From NCBI GenBank assembly GCA_035696165.1, contig DASRQX010000354.1, forward strand, positions 1 to 64,000: a stretch of DNA of 64,000 nt, read 5' to 3'. Positions 8,771 to 16,753 of the stretch are shown piece after piece. The notes beneath the pieces were generated by a model, which searched no databases, had not been told where the DNA came from, and worked only from the letters and a program-made list of their open reading frames with translations. The stretch is from Palsa-883 sp035696165. Its GTDB lineage: Bacteria > Pseudomonadota > Alphaproteobacteria > Acetobacterales > Acetobacteraceae. The stretch's first letter is position 1. Every line of letters begins with the position of its first letter. Position numbers and translations under genes: made by a program.

Positions 8771-9724
8771 TCAGGCCGCCAGCTTCGCCGGCTTCGGCCA
8801 GCGCGCCGCGACCGCCGGCAGCACCTCCTCGATCAACCGTCGCGTCTGGTCCAGCAGATCGGCATCGTCCCCGCCGGCCGGGCGCAGGATGAATTTCGAC
8901 GCCCCCGCCTCCACGAACCCGGCAATGCGATCGACAATCGTCCCGGCGTCTCCCACCGCGAACATCGTCATCGGATCACGGCCAGTGCGTGCGCGATAAC
9001 TTTCCATCGCCCGCGCCATCCCCGGATCGTCCGCCCGCCCGAAGCGGAACGGAAACGCGGCACCGTAATGATCCTCGTCGATCGGCCGCCCCGCTGCGAT
9101 CGCCGCCTCGCGGATCGCCGCGATCACCGGGCCGATCTCGGCCACGCCCTCCCCGCCCGCCTGCCAACCGGTGCCATATTTCGCGGTGCGCCTGATCGCC
9201 GCGGCCGAGGACCCGCCGATCCACACCGGCAAATCCGCCTGCACCGGCTTGGGCGAGATCGAAGCGCCCGTCAGCCGGTAATGCACGCCCTCGAAATCCA
9301 CCACGTCCTCGGTCCACAGCCGATGGATGATCTCCAGGCTTTCGTCCGTCTTCTTCCCCCGCGTCGCCGGATCAAGGTGCAGTGCTTGCCATTCCGGCCC
9401 GCGCGGACTGCCGATGCCAAAACCCGGCAGCAACCGTCCCTCCGACAGCACGTCGATCGTCGCGCACTGCTTGGCCAGCAGCACCGGATCGCGCATCGCC
9501 AGCGACACCACGTTGACGCCGAACTTGATCCGCCGCGTCCGCCCGGCAATCGCCGCCAACGCCGTCATGCACTCCAGGATCGGCTGGCGGCTGACCAGCC
9601 GATCGGTCTGCCACAGCGAGTCGATGCCGCCCGCCTCGCACAAATCCACCCAGCGCCAGAACGCGGCCGGGCCGCTGAATGGGAACTCCATCAGCCCGAG
9701 GCCGACGGCGATGCTTCGTGCCAC
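8771..9724 (-). CDS. LLM-class flavin-dependent oxidoreductase
   Basis: A 317-residue luciferase-like barrel of the shorter type. Features include the N-terminal strand SIAVGLGLMEFPF, DVLSEGRLLPGFGIGSPRGPEW in the flavin/substrate region, and LPVWIGGSSAAAIRRTAKYG toward the C-terminus. It is not a close relative of the NtaA-type protein 274 bp away. Members use FMNH2 or F420. The gene is the first of three co-directional oxygenase genes on the minus strand, with gaps too large to claim one operon. Confidence 0.87.
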   Translation of the reverse strand: MARSIAVGLGLMEFPFSGPAAFWRWVDLCEAGGIDSLWQTDRLVSRQPILECMTALAAIAGRTRRIKFGVNVVSLAMRDPVLLAKQCATIDVLSEGRLLPGFGIGSPRGPEWQALHLDPATRGKKTDESLEIIHRLWTEDVVDFEGVHYRLTGASISPKPVQADLPVWIGGSSAAAIRRTAKYGTGWQAGGEGVAEIGPVIAAIREAAIAAGRPIDEDHYGAAFPFRFGRADDPGMARAMESYRARTGRDPMTMFAVGDAGTIVDRIAGFVEAGASKFILRPAGGDDADLLDQTRRLIEEVLPAVAARWPKPAKLAA

Positions 9725-9842
9725 ACGGCCCTCCGCTGCGGAAACTCACCAGCCGACAGGCTACAGGCTGCCGCCCCGCTCGACCAGTAAGGGGTTTGCC
9801 AAGTTGCGCTATGCTGCCCCTAGGCAGAACGGACCGCGAGCG

Positions 9843-10643
9843 ATGGCCAACCCACCCAGAAGGATCGGCTTCGTGCTCGCCGCGACCGAGCACGGTACGA
9901 TGATCCTCAATCGTTTCGACTACCGCCATTCCGACCAGGGCACCTATGGGGTCGGCCACCAACTTCTGAACAACGCCGTCTACGACCCGGCCGAGATCGG
10001 CAACGCCCTGCAGCTTCTCGCCGCGCGGCGAACCCATTTCGGCGACGGGGTGGTGGCGATCGACTGCGGCGCGAATATCGGCGCGCACACGCTGGAATGG
10101 GCACGGTCGATGACCGGCTGGGGCTCGGTGGTTTCGATCGAAGCACAGGAGCGCATCTTTTATGCCCTGGCCGGCAATATCGCGCTCAACAACTGCCTCA
10201 ATGCGCGCGCAATCCTCGCCGCCGTCGGTGCAGCCGACGGGACCATGCGCATTCCCACCCCGGATTACCTCGCGCCGGGAAGCTTCGGCAGCCTCGAGCT
10301 GAAACAGGCGGACGCCAACGAGTTCATCGGCCAGACCATCGACTACACGGAAGACGCGCTGACCGAGATCCGTACGCTCACCATCGACTCGTTCGGTCTG
10401 ACGCGGCTCGACCTGATCAAAATCGATGTCGAGGGCATGGAGCTTGAAGTCCTGGCAGGCGCGAAGCAAACCATCGCGCGTTGCCTGCCGATCATCATCG
10501 CCGAGCGGTTGAAGACGAACCACGAGGCGCTGGTGGCGACGCTCGCCGCACACGGTTATCGCGTGGTGTCGGGGCCGATGAACGTGTTCGCGATCCATCC
10601 GACCGATCCGACGACGGGGCAGGTCATCGTCATGCGACCCTGA
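9843..10643 (+). CDS. FkbM-family SAM-dependent methyltransferase
   Basis: A 266-residue protein. The SAM-binding loop is AIDCGANIGAHT (about residues 77-88), an acidic VVSIEAQERIFYALAGNIAL follows, and the FkbM hallmark IKIDVEGMELEVLAGA is near residue 195. FkbM enzymes O-methylate sugars or polyketides, often in surface polysaccharide pathways. The frame extends upstream, but the ATG at 9843 fits the family start. No glycosyltransferase is nearby, so the acceptor is unknown. Confidence 0.88.
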   Translation: MANPPRRIGFVLAATEHGTMILNRFDYRHSDQGTYGVGHQLLNNAVYDPAEIGNALQLLAARRTHFGDGVVAIDCGANIGAHTLEWARSMTGWGSVVSIEAQERIFYALAGNIALNNCLNARAILAAVGAADGTMRIPTPDYLAPGSFGSLELKQADANEFIGQTIDYTEDALTEIRTLTIDSFGLTRLDLIKIDVEGMELEVLAGAKQTIARCLPIIIAERLKTNHEALVATLAAHGYRVVSGPMNVFAIHPTDPTTGQVIVMRP

Positions 10644-10764
10644 TCGTCGACCCCGCCCAGCGATGTCCAGCGGCAATGTCGTTGCGGCATGTTCTCGCCG
10701 CGCTCGCGCAGCACGCGGCAGTTACCCTGCTGACCCTCGACATCGCCCTCCGCGCCTGGCCGCG

Positions 10765-11385
10765 TCAGCTCCCGAGATTGATCACCGCGACCCGCCGGTT
10801 CCGCGGCTCGGCTGTCTGATCCCCGGTCAGCACGAGCAGGCCTTCCTCGCCCATGCCCACCGCCTCCAACCGAGCAGGATCGACCTTGAAGTTGGTCGCG
10901 AGATAGTTGCGCACGGCGGCGGCGCGGCGATCCGACAGCTCCTTATTGTAGCTGGCGGACCCGATGGTATCGGTGTGACCCTCGATGCGGAAGCGATAGG
11001 GGGCCAGCGCGGGCTGAGTGAGCGCCTGGCCCAGTTGGTTCAGGGTCCGCATCGCCGGGGCCGTAAGTTCTGCGGAACCCTTCTCGAACTGCACGTTCAG
11101 GTTCACCGACGGCGCCGCCTCGGTGGATGCCGTCGAGGTGTGCCTGGTCGAGCTATGTGCAGTCGAGGCAGGTGCCGTTGGGCCAGGTGCGGTCGCGCCG
11201 GGCGTCGGATTGACCGCTCGGATGCCACGGCTGGGTCCGCTGGCCCCCGTGGGCGACAGTGACTTCACAATGTCGTCGGCGCTCGGATTGGCAGTCGGGG
11301 AGGTTTGGGCGTGGCCTGGGCCGATCAACGTGATACCGGCACCGAACAGCGCAAGCGACACAAGCAGGCGCAACGGCAAATACAT
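10765..11385 (-). CDS. OmpA-family peptidoglycan-associating envelope protein
   Basis: A 206-residue exported protein: signal peptide of about 27 residues ending GHAQ, a low-complexity Ala/Ser/Thr/Pro linker (about 28-95), then a C-terminal OmpA domain. The peptidoglycan-binding signature is GHTDTIGSASYNKELSDRRA, with the NRRVAVINL end. The start at 11385 is preceded by GGGGAG in the coding sense. It probably tethers the envelope to peptidoglycan. There is no lipobox Cys and no N-terminal barrel, so it is likely a soluble periplasmic protein or anchored through partners. Confidence 0.87.
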   Translation of the reverse strand: MYLPLRLLVSLALFGAGITLIGPGHAQTSPTANPSADDIVKSLSPTGASGPSRGIRAVNPTPGATAPGPTAPASTAHSSTRHTSTASTEAAPSVNLNVQFEKGSAELTAPAMRTLNQLGQALTQPALAPYRFRIEGHTDTIGSASYNKELSDRRAAAVRNYLATNFKVDPARLEAVGMGEEGLLVLTGDQTAEPRNRRVAVINLGS

Positions 11386-11597
11386 GACGCAACTCCCCCT
11401 GGATAGACCCCTTCCCCATCGCGGCGGGCGGTTGGACATAGCATTCCCCGGTCCGTCGTCGAGAACAATCTCAGCCGCACGATGCCGCGCACTCGAAACG
11501 ATCACCCTTCCAACATTTCGCGCCCCGCGGCGCATCCACGCGATCGATCCGACCGGCCGGTTCGCTACCAGTCCCGCAACGGCGGGTCCCGCAACAG

Positions 11598-12059
11598 TCA
11601 GTCCTTCAACAGCACGACCGCCTCGACCTCCACCGAGATGTCTCCTGGCAGGCTGCCCATGCCGACCGCCGAGCGTGCCGGCCGGCCGTTGTCGCCGAAC
11701 ACCGCGACAAACAGGTCGGTGCAGCCGTTGATCACTTTCGGGTGTTCGGTGAAGCTCGGCACCGCGTTGACCATGCCGAGCACCTTCAGGATCAGGTCGA
11801 CGCGATCCAGCGTGCCGGCGGCAGCGCGGATGTTGACCAGCAGGTTCAGGCCGCACAGCTTGGCGGCCTCATAGCCGAGCGTCGCATCCACCTCCGCGCC
11901 GACCTTGCCGGTGATCATTGATCCATCGGCACGGCGCGGCCCGACGCCCGACAGGAACAGCAGGTTCCCGGCCAGCCTGAATGGAACGTAATTGCCGATC
12001 GGCGCAGGGGATGGCGGCAGGATCAATCCGAGAGCCGTAAGGCTTTGCTCCGCACTCAT
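11598..12059 (-). CDS. RidA (YjgF/YER057c/UK114) family protein
   Basis: A 153-residue member of the long YjgF subgroup. NLLFLSGVGPRRADGS, the GYEAAKLCGLNLLVNIRAAAG helix and the C-terminal GDISVEVEAVVLL are typical. RidA proteins hydrolyse reactive imine/enamine intermediates released by PLP enzymes; this subgroup often lacks the full deaminase site and its role is less sure. A strong AGAGGAGGT site precedes the ATG at 12059. It is divergent from the peptide-type binding protein. Confidence 0.88.
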   Translation of the reverse strand: MSAEQSLTALGLILPPSPAPIGNYVPFRLAGNLLFLSGVGPRRADGSMITGKVGAEVDATLGYEAAKLCGLNLLVNIRAAAGTLDRVDLILKVLGMVNAVPSFTEHPKVINGCTDLFVAVFGDNGRPARSAVGMGSLPGDISVEVEAVVLLKD

Positions 12060-12384
12060 GGGCAGACCTCCTCTGTTGCGGCGCTTACCGTGCCCGTCTC
12101 TTTGCGCCGATGTCCAGATTGCTCGCCGCGAGGTCGAGGCCAAGCGGACACACGGCGCCCGCGGCGGCGGCGTACCCGGTCCCATCGCCCGCCGGCGCCG
12201 ATCGGGGGCCAGCCCCATAGGAATCAGGATAACGGCGGACTGGGGCAAAACATTCTCCCCCACAGCACATCAAATGCCGCTCTGCTACCGAAATGCACTC
12301 GCCAAGCTGAAAGTCCGGTCTTGCGGCCGGCCTGCCCGTCCCCCTACCGTCACGCCGGGACGGCTTGAAACAACGGAGGCGAGA
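12060..12384. other. Intergenic region between divergent genes (325 bp)
   Basis: It lies between the divergent RidA and SBP_bac_5 genes, so it should hold promoters for both. I see the two ribosome-binding sites at its ends (AGGAGGT on the minus strand next to 12059, and GGAGG at 12375-12379) but no convincing operator or hairpin. Confidence 0.6.
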
Positions 12385-13908
12385 ATGCGCAGGCAAACCT
12401 GGTGGCAGGCGTGCATGATAGCGGCGGGGCTCGCCTGCTGGGCAGCGCCCGCGATGGCACAGAAATCGGCGGACACCCTGCGTTTCACCTCGCGCAATGC
12501 GATCCCGAACGTCGATTTCTATTACAACTCGTTGCGCGAGGGCTACGTCGTCCAGATCCACGCCCAGGACGGGCTGGTCTATCGCGACCCGGACACCTTC
12601 CAGATCAAGCCGCTGCTCGCCGTGTCCTGGAAGCCGGTGGACGACACCACCATCGACTTCGAACTGCGCAAGGGCGTCACGTTCCAGAACGGTGACAAGT
12701 TCAGCGCCGACGACGTGGTCTACACCATCAACAGCCTGCTGGCCGACAAGGACCTGGCGGTCCCCAGCAACTACCTGTTCCTCGCCGGCGCGGAGAAGCT
12801 GGATGACTATCATGTGCGCATCAAGCTGAAGCGGGTGTTCCCGGCGGCGCTGCAATACATCTCGATGGTGCTGCCGATCTATCCGCAGGCGTATCGCGAG
12901 AAGGTCGGCCCCGACGGCTTCTCCAAGGCGCCGATCGGCACCGGGCCGTACAAGATCACCAAGGTCGACGGCGTCAACGAGATCGATATGGAGCGCTACG
13001 ACGGCTATTACCCCGACAGCCCGAAGGGCAAGCCGGCGATCCGTTTCATCAAGATCCACGAGGTCGCCGATGCAGCGACCGAAATGGCCGAGCTGCTGGG
13101 CGGACGCGCCGACTGGATCTGGGACTTCAGCCCCGACCAGTTCGACGCCGTTGCCGCCATGCCGACCCTGACCGCGCTGCGCGCCGAGACGATGCGCGTC
13201 GCCTACATGCAGATTGACGCCGCCGGGCGCACCGGGGCGGACAACCCGCTGACCAAGCAGAAGGTGCGCCAGGCGATCGCCTACGCACTGGATCGCGCGA
13301 CGATGGCGAAGCAGCTCATGCAGGGCAATTCCCGCCCGCTCGACGCGCCGTGCTTCCCCACCCAGTTCGGCTGCGAGCAGGCCGCCGCGGTGCACTACGG
13401 CTATGACCCGGCGAAGGCGAAGCAGTTGCTCGCCGAGGCCGGCTATCCGAACGGCTTCGACACCACGCTGGTGTCCTACATCCTGTCGCAATGGGAAGGT
13501 GCCATCCAGGGCTACCTGCAGGCGGTCGGCATCCGTGCCCATATCAACCACCTACAGGTCGCGGCGGTGATCCAGCAGGTGCAGGCCGGCAAGACGCCGA
13601 TCAACGTCGGGAGCTGGGGCAGCTACTCGATCAACGACGTCTCGGCATTCTTCCCATACTTTTTCACCGGCTCGGCCACGGACTACATGCGCGATCCGGA
13701 GGTCGAAAAGCTGGTGACGCAGGGCGGCGCCGTGACCGATCCGGACCAGCGCCGCAAGGCCTACAGCGAGGCGATCAAGCTGATCACCGACCAGGCGGAA
13801 TTCCTGCCGCTGTTCACCTACGTGAAGACCTACGGCTTCTCCCGCCAGCTAAACTTCAAGCCGTTCCCGGACGAGTTGCCGCGGTTCTATCTGTCAAGCT
13901 GGAAGTAG
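12385..13908 (+). CDS. ABC transporter substrate-binding protein, dipeptide/nickel type (SBP_bac_5)
   Basis: A 507-residue periplasmic receptor with a Sec signal peptide ending AMAQ (about residue 26). The family core is clear: YEGLVYRD-like HAQDGLVYRDP, LRKGVTFQNGDKFSADDVVYTI (about 95-116), and APIGTGPYKITKVDG (about 185). The ATG at 12385 has GGAGG 5 bases upstream. No permease or ATPase gene follows, so it is an orphan receptor or works with a transporter encoded elsewhere. The ligand could be a peptide, a sugar oligomer or another organic solute. Confidence 0.9.
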   Translation: MRRQTWWQACMIAAGLACWAAPAMAQKSADTLRFTSRNAIPNVDFYYNSLREGYVVQIHAQDGLVYRDPDTFQIKPLLAVSWKPVDDTTIDFELRKGVTFQNGDKFSADDVVYTINSLLADKDLAVPSNYLFLAGAEKLDDYHVRIKLKRVFPAALQYISMVLPIYPQAYREKVGPDGFSKAPIGTGPYKITKVDGVNEIDMERYDGYYPDSPKGKPAIRFIKIHEVADAATEMAELLGGRADWIWDFSPDQFDAVAAMPTLTALRAETMRVAYMQIDAAGRTGADNPLTKQKVRQAIAYALDRATMAKQLMQGNSRPLDAPCFPTQFGCEQAAAVHYGYDPAKAKQLLAEAGYPNGFDTTLVSYILSQWEGAIQGYLQAVGIRAHINHLQVAAVIQQVQAGKTPINVGSWGSYSINDVSAFFPYFFTGSATDYMRDPEVEKLVTQGGAVTDPDQRRKAYSEAIKLITDQAEFLPLFTYVKTYGFSRQLNFKPFPDELPRFYLSSWK

Positions 13909-14037
13909 TCTTCGCCAAGAGCCCACGCCGATACGCGAACGACCGGCGCGGGGTGGATAGCCGGCTCAGGACCGACCACGGGAGTACGACAAGCGGCGGG
14001 CAGAGCCCCTATGCGCTGCCGCGTCGGTGGGCCCAGG

Positions 14038-14790
14038 TCACGCCGCTGACAGCACCGGTCCGTCCGCCAGCGCCGGGATGCGCAGCGGCGCGGGTGGCGC
14101 CTCGCCCTCGCGTGAGACCACGGGTTCGCGTATCATGTAGCCGCGACCCCAGGTCGTGCCGATCATGTTGTCGGCACCGGCCTGCGCCAGCTTCTTCCGC
14201 ACCTTGCAGACGAACACGCCGATGATCTTCATCTCCGGTTCATCCATGCCGCCATAGAGGCGGTTGAGGAACGCTTCCTTGGTAAGCACCATGCCCTTGC
14301 GCAGCACCAGCAGTTCGAGAATGGAATATTCCTTGCCGGTCAACGGCACCATCCGGCCCTCCACGGTGACCTCGCGGCTGTCCATGTTGAGCCGCAACGG
14401 CCCGATATACAGGGTGGACTGGCTGAAGCCCTTGCCGCGCCGGACGATTGCCTGAATGCGGGCGAGCAGCTCCGCGCGATCGAACGGCTTGGTGATGAAG
14501 TCGTCGGCGCCGAGACCGAGGCCCTTGACCTTGGCGGCCGGGCGGGTCAAGCCGGACAGAATCAGAACAGGGGTGTCGTTGCGCCCGATGCGCAGGCGGT
14601 GAACCACCTCGAATCCCTCGATGTCCGGCAGCATCAGGTCCAGGATGACGATGTCGTAGTCATAGTGGCGGGCGAGTTCCAGGGCTTCCTCACCGGTGTT
14701 GACGTGGTTCACCACGGCGCCACTCGACTTCAGCATCAGGGCGACACCTCGTGCCGCGGTGATGTCGTCTTCCACAAGAAGGACGCGCAT
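14038..14790 (-). CDS. ctrA: Cell-cycle master response regulator CtrA
   Basis: A 250-residue OmpR-type regulator that controls cell-cycle, division and flagellar genes in Alphaproteobacteria. With the start at 14790 (MRVLLVEDD) the phosphoacceptor is exactly Asp51, as in Caulobacter CtrA, and the acidic pocket, Thr/Ser and Lys (FITKPFDRAELLARI) are present. The DNA-binding part has LTGKEYSILELLVLRKG and a WGRGYMIREP end. The frame is open to 14826, but that adds only a non-conserved leader. The C-terminal tail after the winged helix is about 20 residues longer than usual. It is divergent from fliI. Confidence 0.93.
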   Translation of the reverse strand: MRVLLVEDDITAARGVALMLKSSGAVVNHVNTGEEALELARHYDYDIVILDLMLPDIEGFEVVHRLRIGRNDTPVLILSGLTRPAAKVKGLGLGADDFITKPFDRAELLARIQAIVRRGKGFSQSTLYIGPLRLNMDSREVTVEGRMVPLTGKEYSILELLVLRKGMVLTKEAFLNRLYGGMDEPEMKIIGVFVCKVRKKLAQAGADNMIGTTWGRGYMIREPVVSREGEAPPAPLRIPALADGPVLSAA

Positions 14791-14950
14791 TGACGGTACT
14801 GCGGTGTAGGGTACTATAGATACCACTATTGCGTGTATTATTCATAGTTCGTTCACGAAATAAGTGCATTCCTAACAAAATCTCTGAGAATGGTTCGTAA
14901 TTATCAGGAAGACACAACCGAAATTATCACGGTCAGGTGTCACGATCACA
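14791..14950. promoter_or_regulatory. AT-rich divergent promoter region of ctrA and fliI
   Basis: This 160-bp gap is far richer in A and T than its surroundings and separates the divergent ctrA and fliI starts, so it probably holds both promoters. A near-palindrome GGTACTATAGATACC lies at 14810-14824, about 20 bp upstream of ctrA. The classic CtrA box (TTAA-N7-TTAA) is not present; I find no TTAA in this gap. Confidence 0.6.
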
Positions 14951-16304
14951 ATGCACGAAACATCTCTTGCGGAAAAACTTCAGGGTTGTTGGGCGGCGGT
15001 AGCCGACCTCCTGCCAACGCGCATCCAGGGGACACTCACCGGCGTCAGCGGCCTCTTGGTGGAGATCGCCGGGCTCGCCGGGGTGACCTCGGTCGGTGAT
15101 CGCATAGGCCTGTCTGCCCGGGACAACCGCGTCGTTCTCGCGGAAATCGTCGGTTTTCGCGGCGGTCTGGCGCAGGCTTTGCCATTCGGCGCCGCCGACG
15201 GGCTCGGTCCCGGCGGCCGGGCCGTCGTGCTGGGCGACGGGGGACCATGGCCGTCGCCGACGCCTGGCTCGGCCGCGTGGTCGATCCGCTCGGTGCTCCG
15301 CTCGACGACCGTGGACGGCTGGCGCTCGGCCCGATCCGGCGCGTGGTTCGCGCCGCTCCTCCACCGGCAACCGCGCGCGCCAGGCTCGGGCCACGGATCG
15401 ACCTCGGCGTCCGGGCAGTCGACCTGTTCGCCACCTGCCGACAAGGTCAGCGCCTCGGCCTGTTCGCCGGATCCGGCGTCGGCAAGTCGACCCTGCTTGG
15501 CATGCTGGCCCGCCAGGCGGTCTGTGACGTGGCCGTTCTCGCCTGGTCGGCGAGCGCGGACGCGGGGTCCGCGAATTCCTTGAAGATGATCTCGGCGCCG
15601 ACGGCCTCGTGCGGTCCGTGGTGGTGGTTGCCACGTCCGACACCTCGCCGCTGCTGCGCCACCAAGTAGCCTACGCCGCGACGACCATTGCCGAGCATTT
15701 CCGCGACCAGGGCAAGTCCGTGCTGCTGATGATGGACTGCGTCACCCGCTTCTGCCTCGCGCTGCGCGAGATCGGGCTTGCCGCCGGGGAACCGCCGGCC
15801 ACGCGCGGCTATCCGCCCAGCACGTTCGCGGAATTGCCGCGGTTGCTGGAGCGCGCCGGCCCGGGGCTGGAACGACCCGACGGCACGGCCGGCCACATCA
15901 CCGCGCTGTTCAACGTTCTGGTCGAGGGTGACGATCAAAACGAGCCCGTCGCCGACGCGGTGCGCGGCACGCTCGACGGGCATATCGTGCTGGACCGGCG
16001 CATTGCCGAAGGCGGCCGCTACCCGGCGGTTGACGTGCTGCGCTCGTTGTCGCGCGCCGTGCCGGGCTGCAGCAGCGCCGAGGAGAACGCATTGGTCCGC
16101 CGTGCCCGCGCCATTCTGGCGACCTGGGCCGATATGGCCGATCTGGTCCGCCTCGGAGCCTATCGGGCCGGCACCGACCCGGTGGTCGACGAGGCGGTTG
16201 CGCTGGCGCCACGCATCGAGGCGCTGTTGGTTCAGGACAAGCAGGAGCACAGCCTACTGGCGGCAAGCTGCGCCGCTCTGCGCGCAACGTTGGCGCCACG
16301 CTGA
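14951..16304 (+). pseudogene. fliI: fliI (flagellar export ATPase), broken by two frameshifts
   Basis: FliI powers the flagellar type III export apparatus. Homology runs the full length but in three frames. Residues 1 to about 96 are read from the ATG at 14951 to about 15240. The next part, with Walker A GSGVGKST, is in the -1 frame from about 15241. The rest, from about 15543, is in the -1 frame again: VGERGRGVREFL, then the Walker B MMDCVTRF and TRGYPPSTFAELPRLLERAG to the stop at 16302. The first break is in a G run (15239-15243) and the second at GCCTGGTC (15541-15548); one extra base at each restores the family sequence. The gene is inactive as written unless these are consensus errors. 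Confidence 0.85.
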
Positions 16305-16305
16305 C

Positions 16306-16670
16306 ACGGCGCGCGAACCGCTGGACACATTGCTGCGCCTGCGCCGGCTGGAGGTGCAGGACCGGATACGCGCGCTGGCGACGGCGATCCGGGCCGAGGA
16401 ATCCGCCCACTTGGCACGCACGGCCTGCGCCGAAGCGATCGCACGGGAGACCGCGGCGGCGCGGTCCCTCGCCGAGTGTGATGCCACACTGGCCGGCTTT
16501 GCCGCCTGGCGCGCGCCGCGCTTGGCGATGCACGCGGCGCGATGCGTGCCGTGGAACTCGCATTGGAACGACGCAAGCTCGCCACCGAACAGGCGACGCA
16601 GCGATCGGCGCAGCACGCGCTAGATGATGCGACGCGCCGCCCCGCCGCGGCCGGTCCCGCAACACCTTAG
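16306..16670 (+). pseudogene. fliJ: fliJ-like flagellar export chaperone, frameshifted
   Basis: Directly after the fliI stop the frame reads REPLDTLLRLRRLEVQDRIR, the typical FliJ N-terminus, followed by an Ala/Arg/Glu-rich helix. Near 16507-16510 the helical sequence moves to the -1 frame (LARAALGDARGAMRAVELAL) and ends at TAG 16668-16670. No normal start codon lies in frame before REPLD. FliJ is a small coiled-coil stalk protein that couples FliI to the export gate. Assignment rests on position after fliI and coiled-coil character; sequence conservation in FliJ is low. Confidence 0.65.
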
Positions 16671-16753
16671 CCAAGCGTTGCACTTCGTTTGTGAACTTAG
16701 GGCGCCAGACTTAACGCCCACGGTGCGCCCGATTGGCCTGACTGTGCCGCGGC

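Noticed and set aside
9372..10676. 434-codon open frame on the minus strand
   Set aside because: It covers parts of two real genes on both strands and has no coherent domain.
12085..13551. 488-codon open frame opposite the SBP_bac_5 gene
   Set aside because: Antisense shadow of a gene with a signal peptide and full family homology; no recognisable motif.
14951..16304. Programmed ribosomal frameshifting in fliI
   Set aside because: Two shifts with no slippery heptamer or downstream structure, and similar breaks in unrelated genes nearby, fit mutation or sequencing error better.
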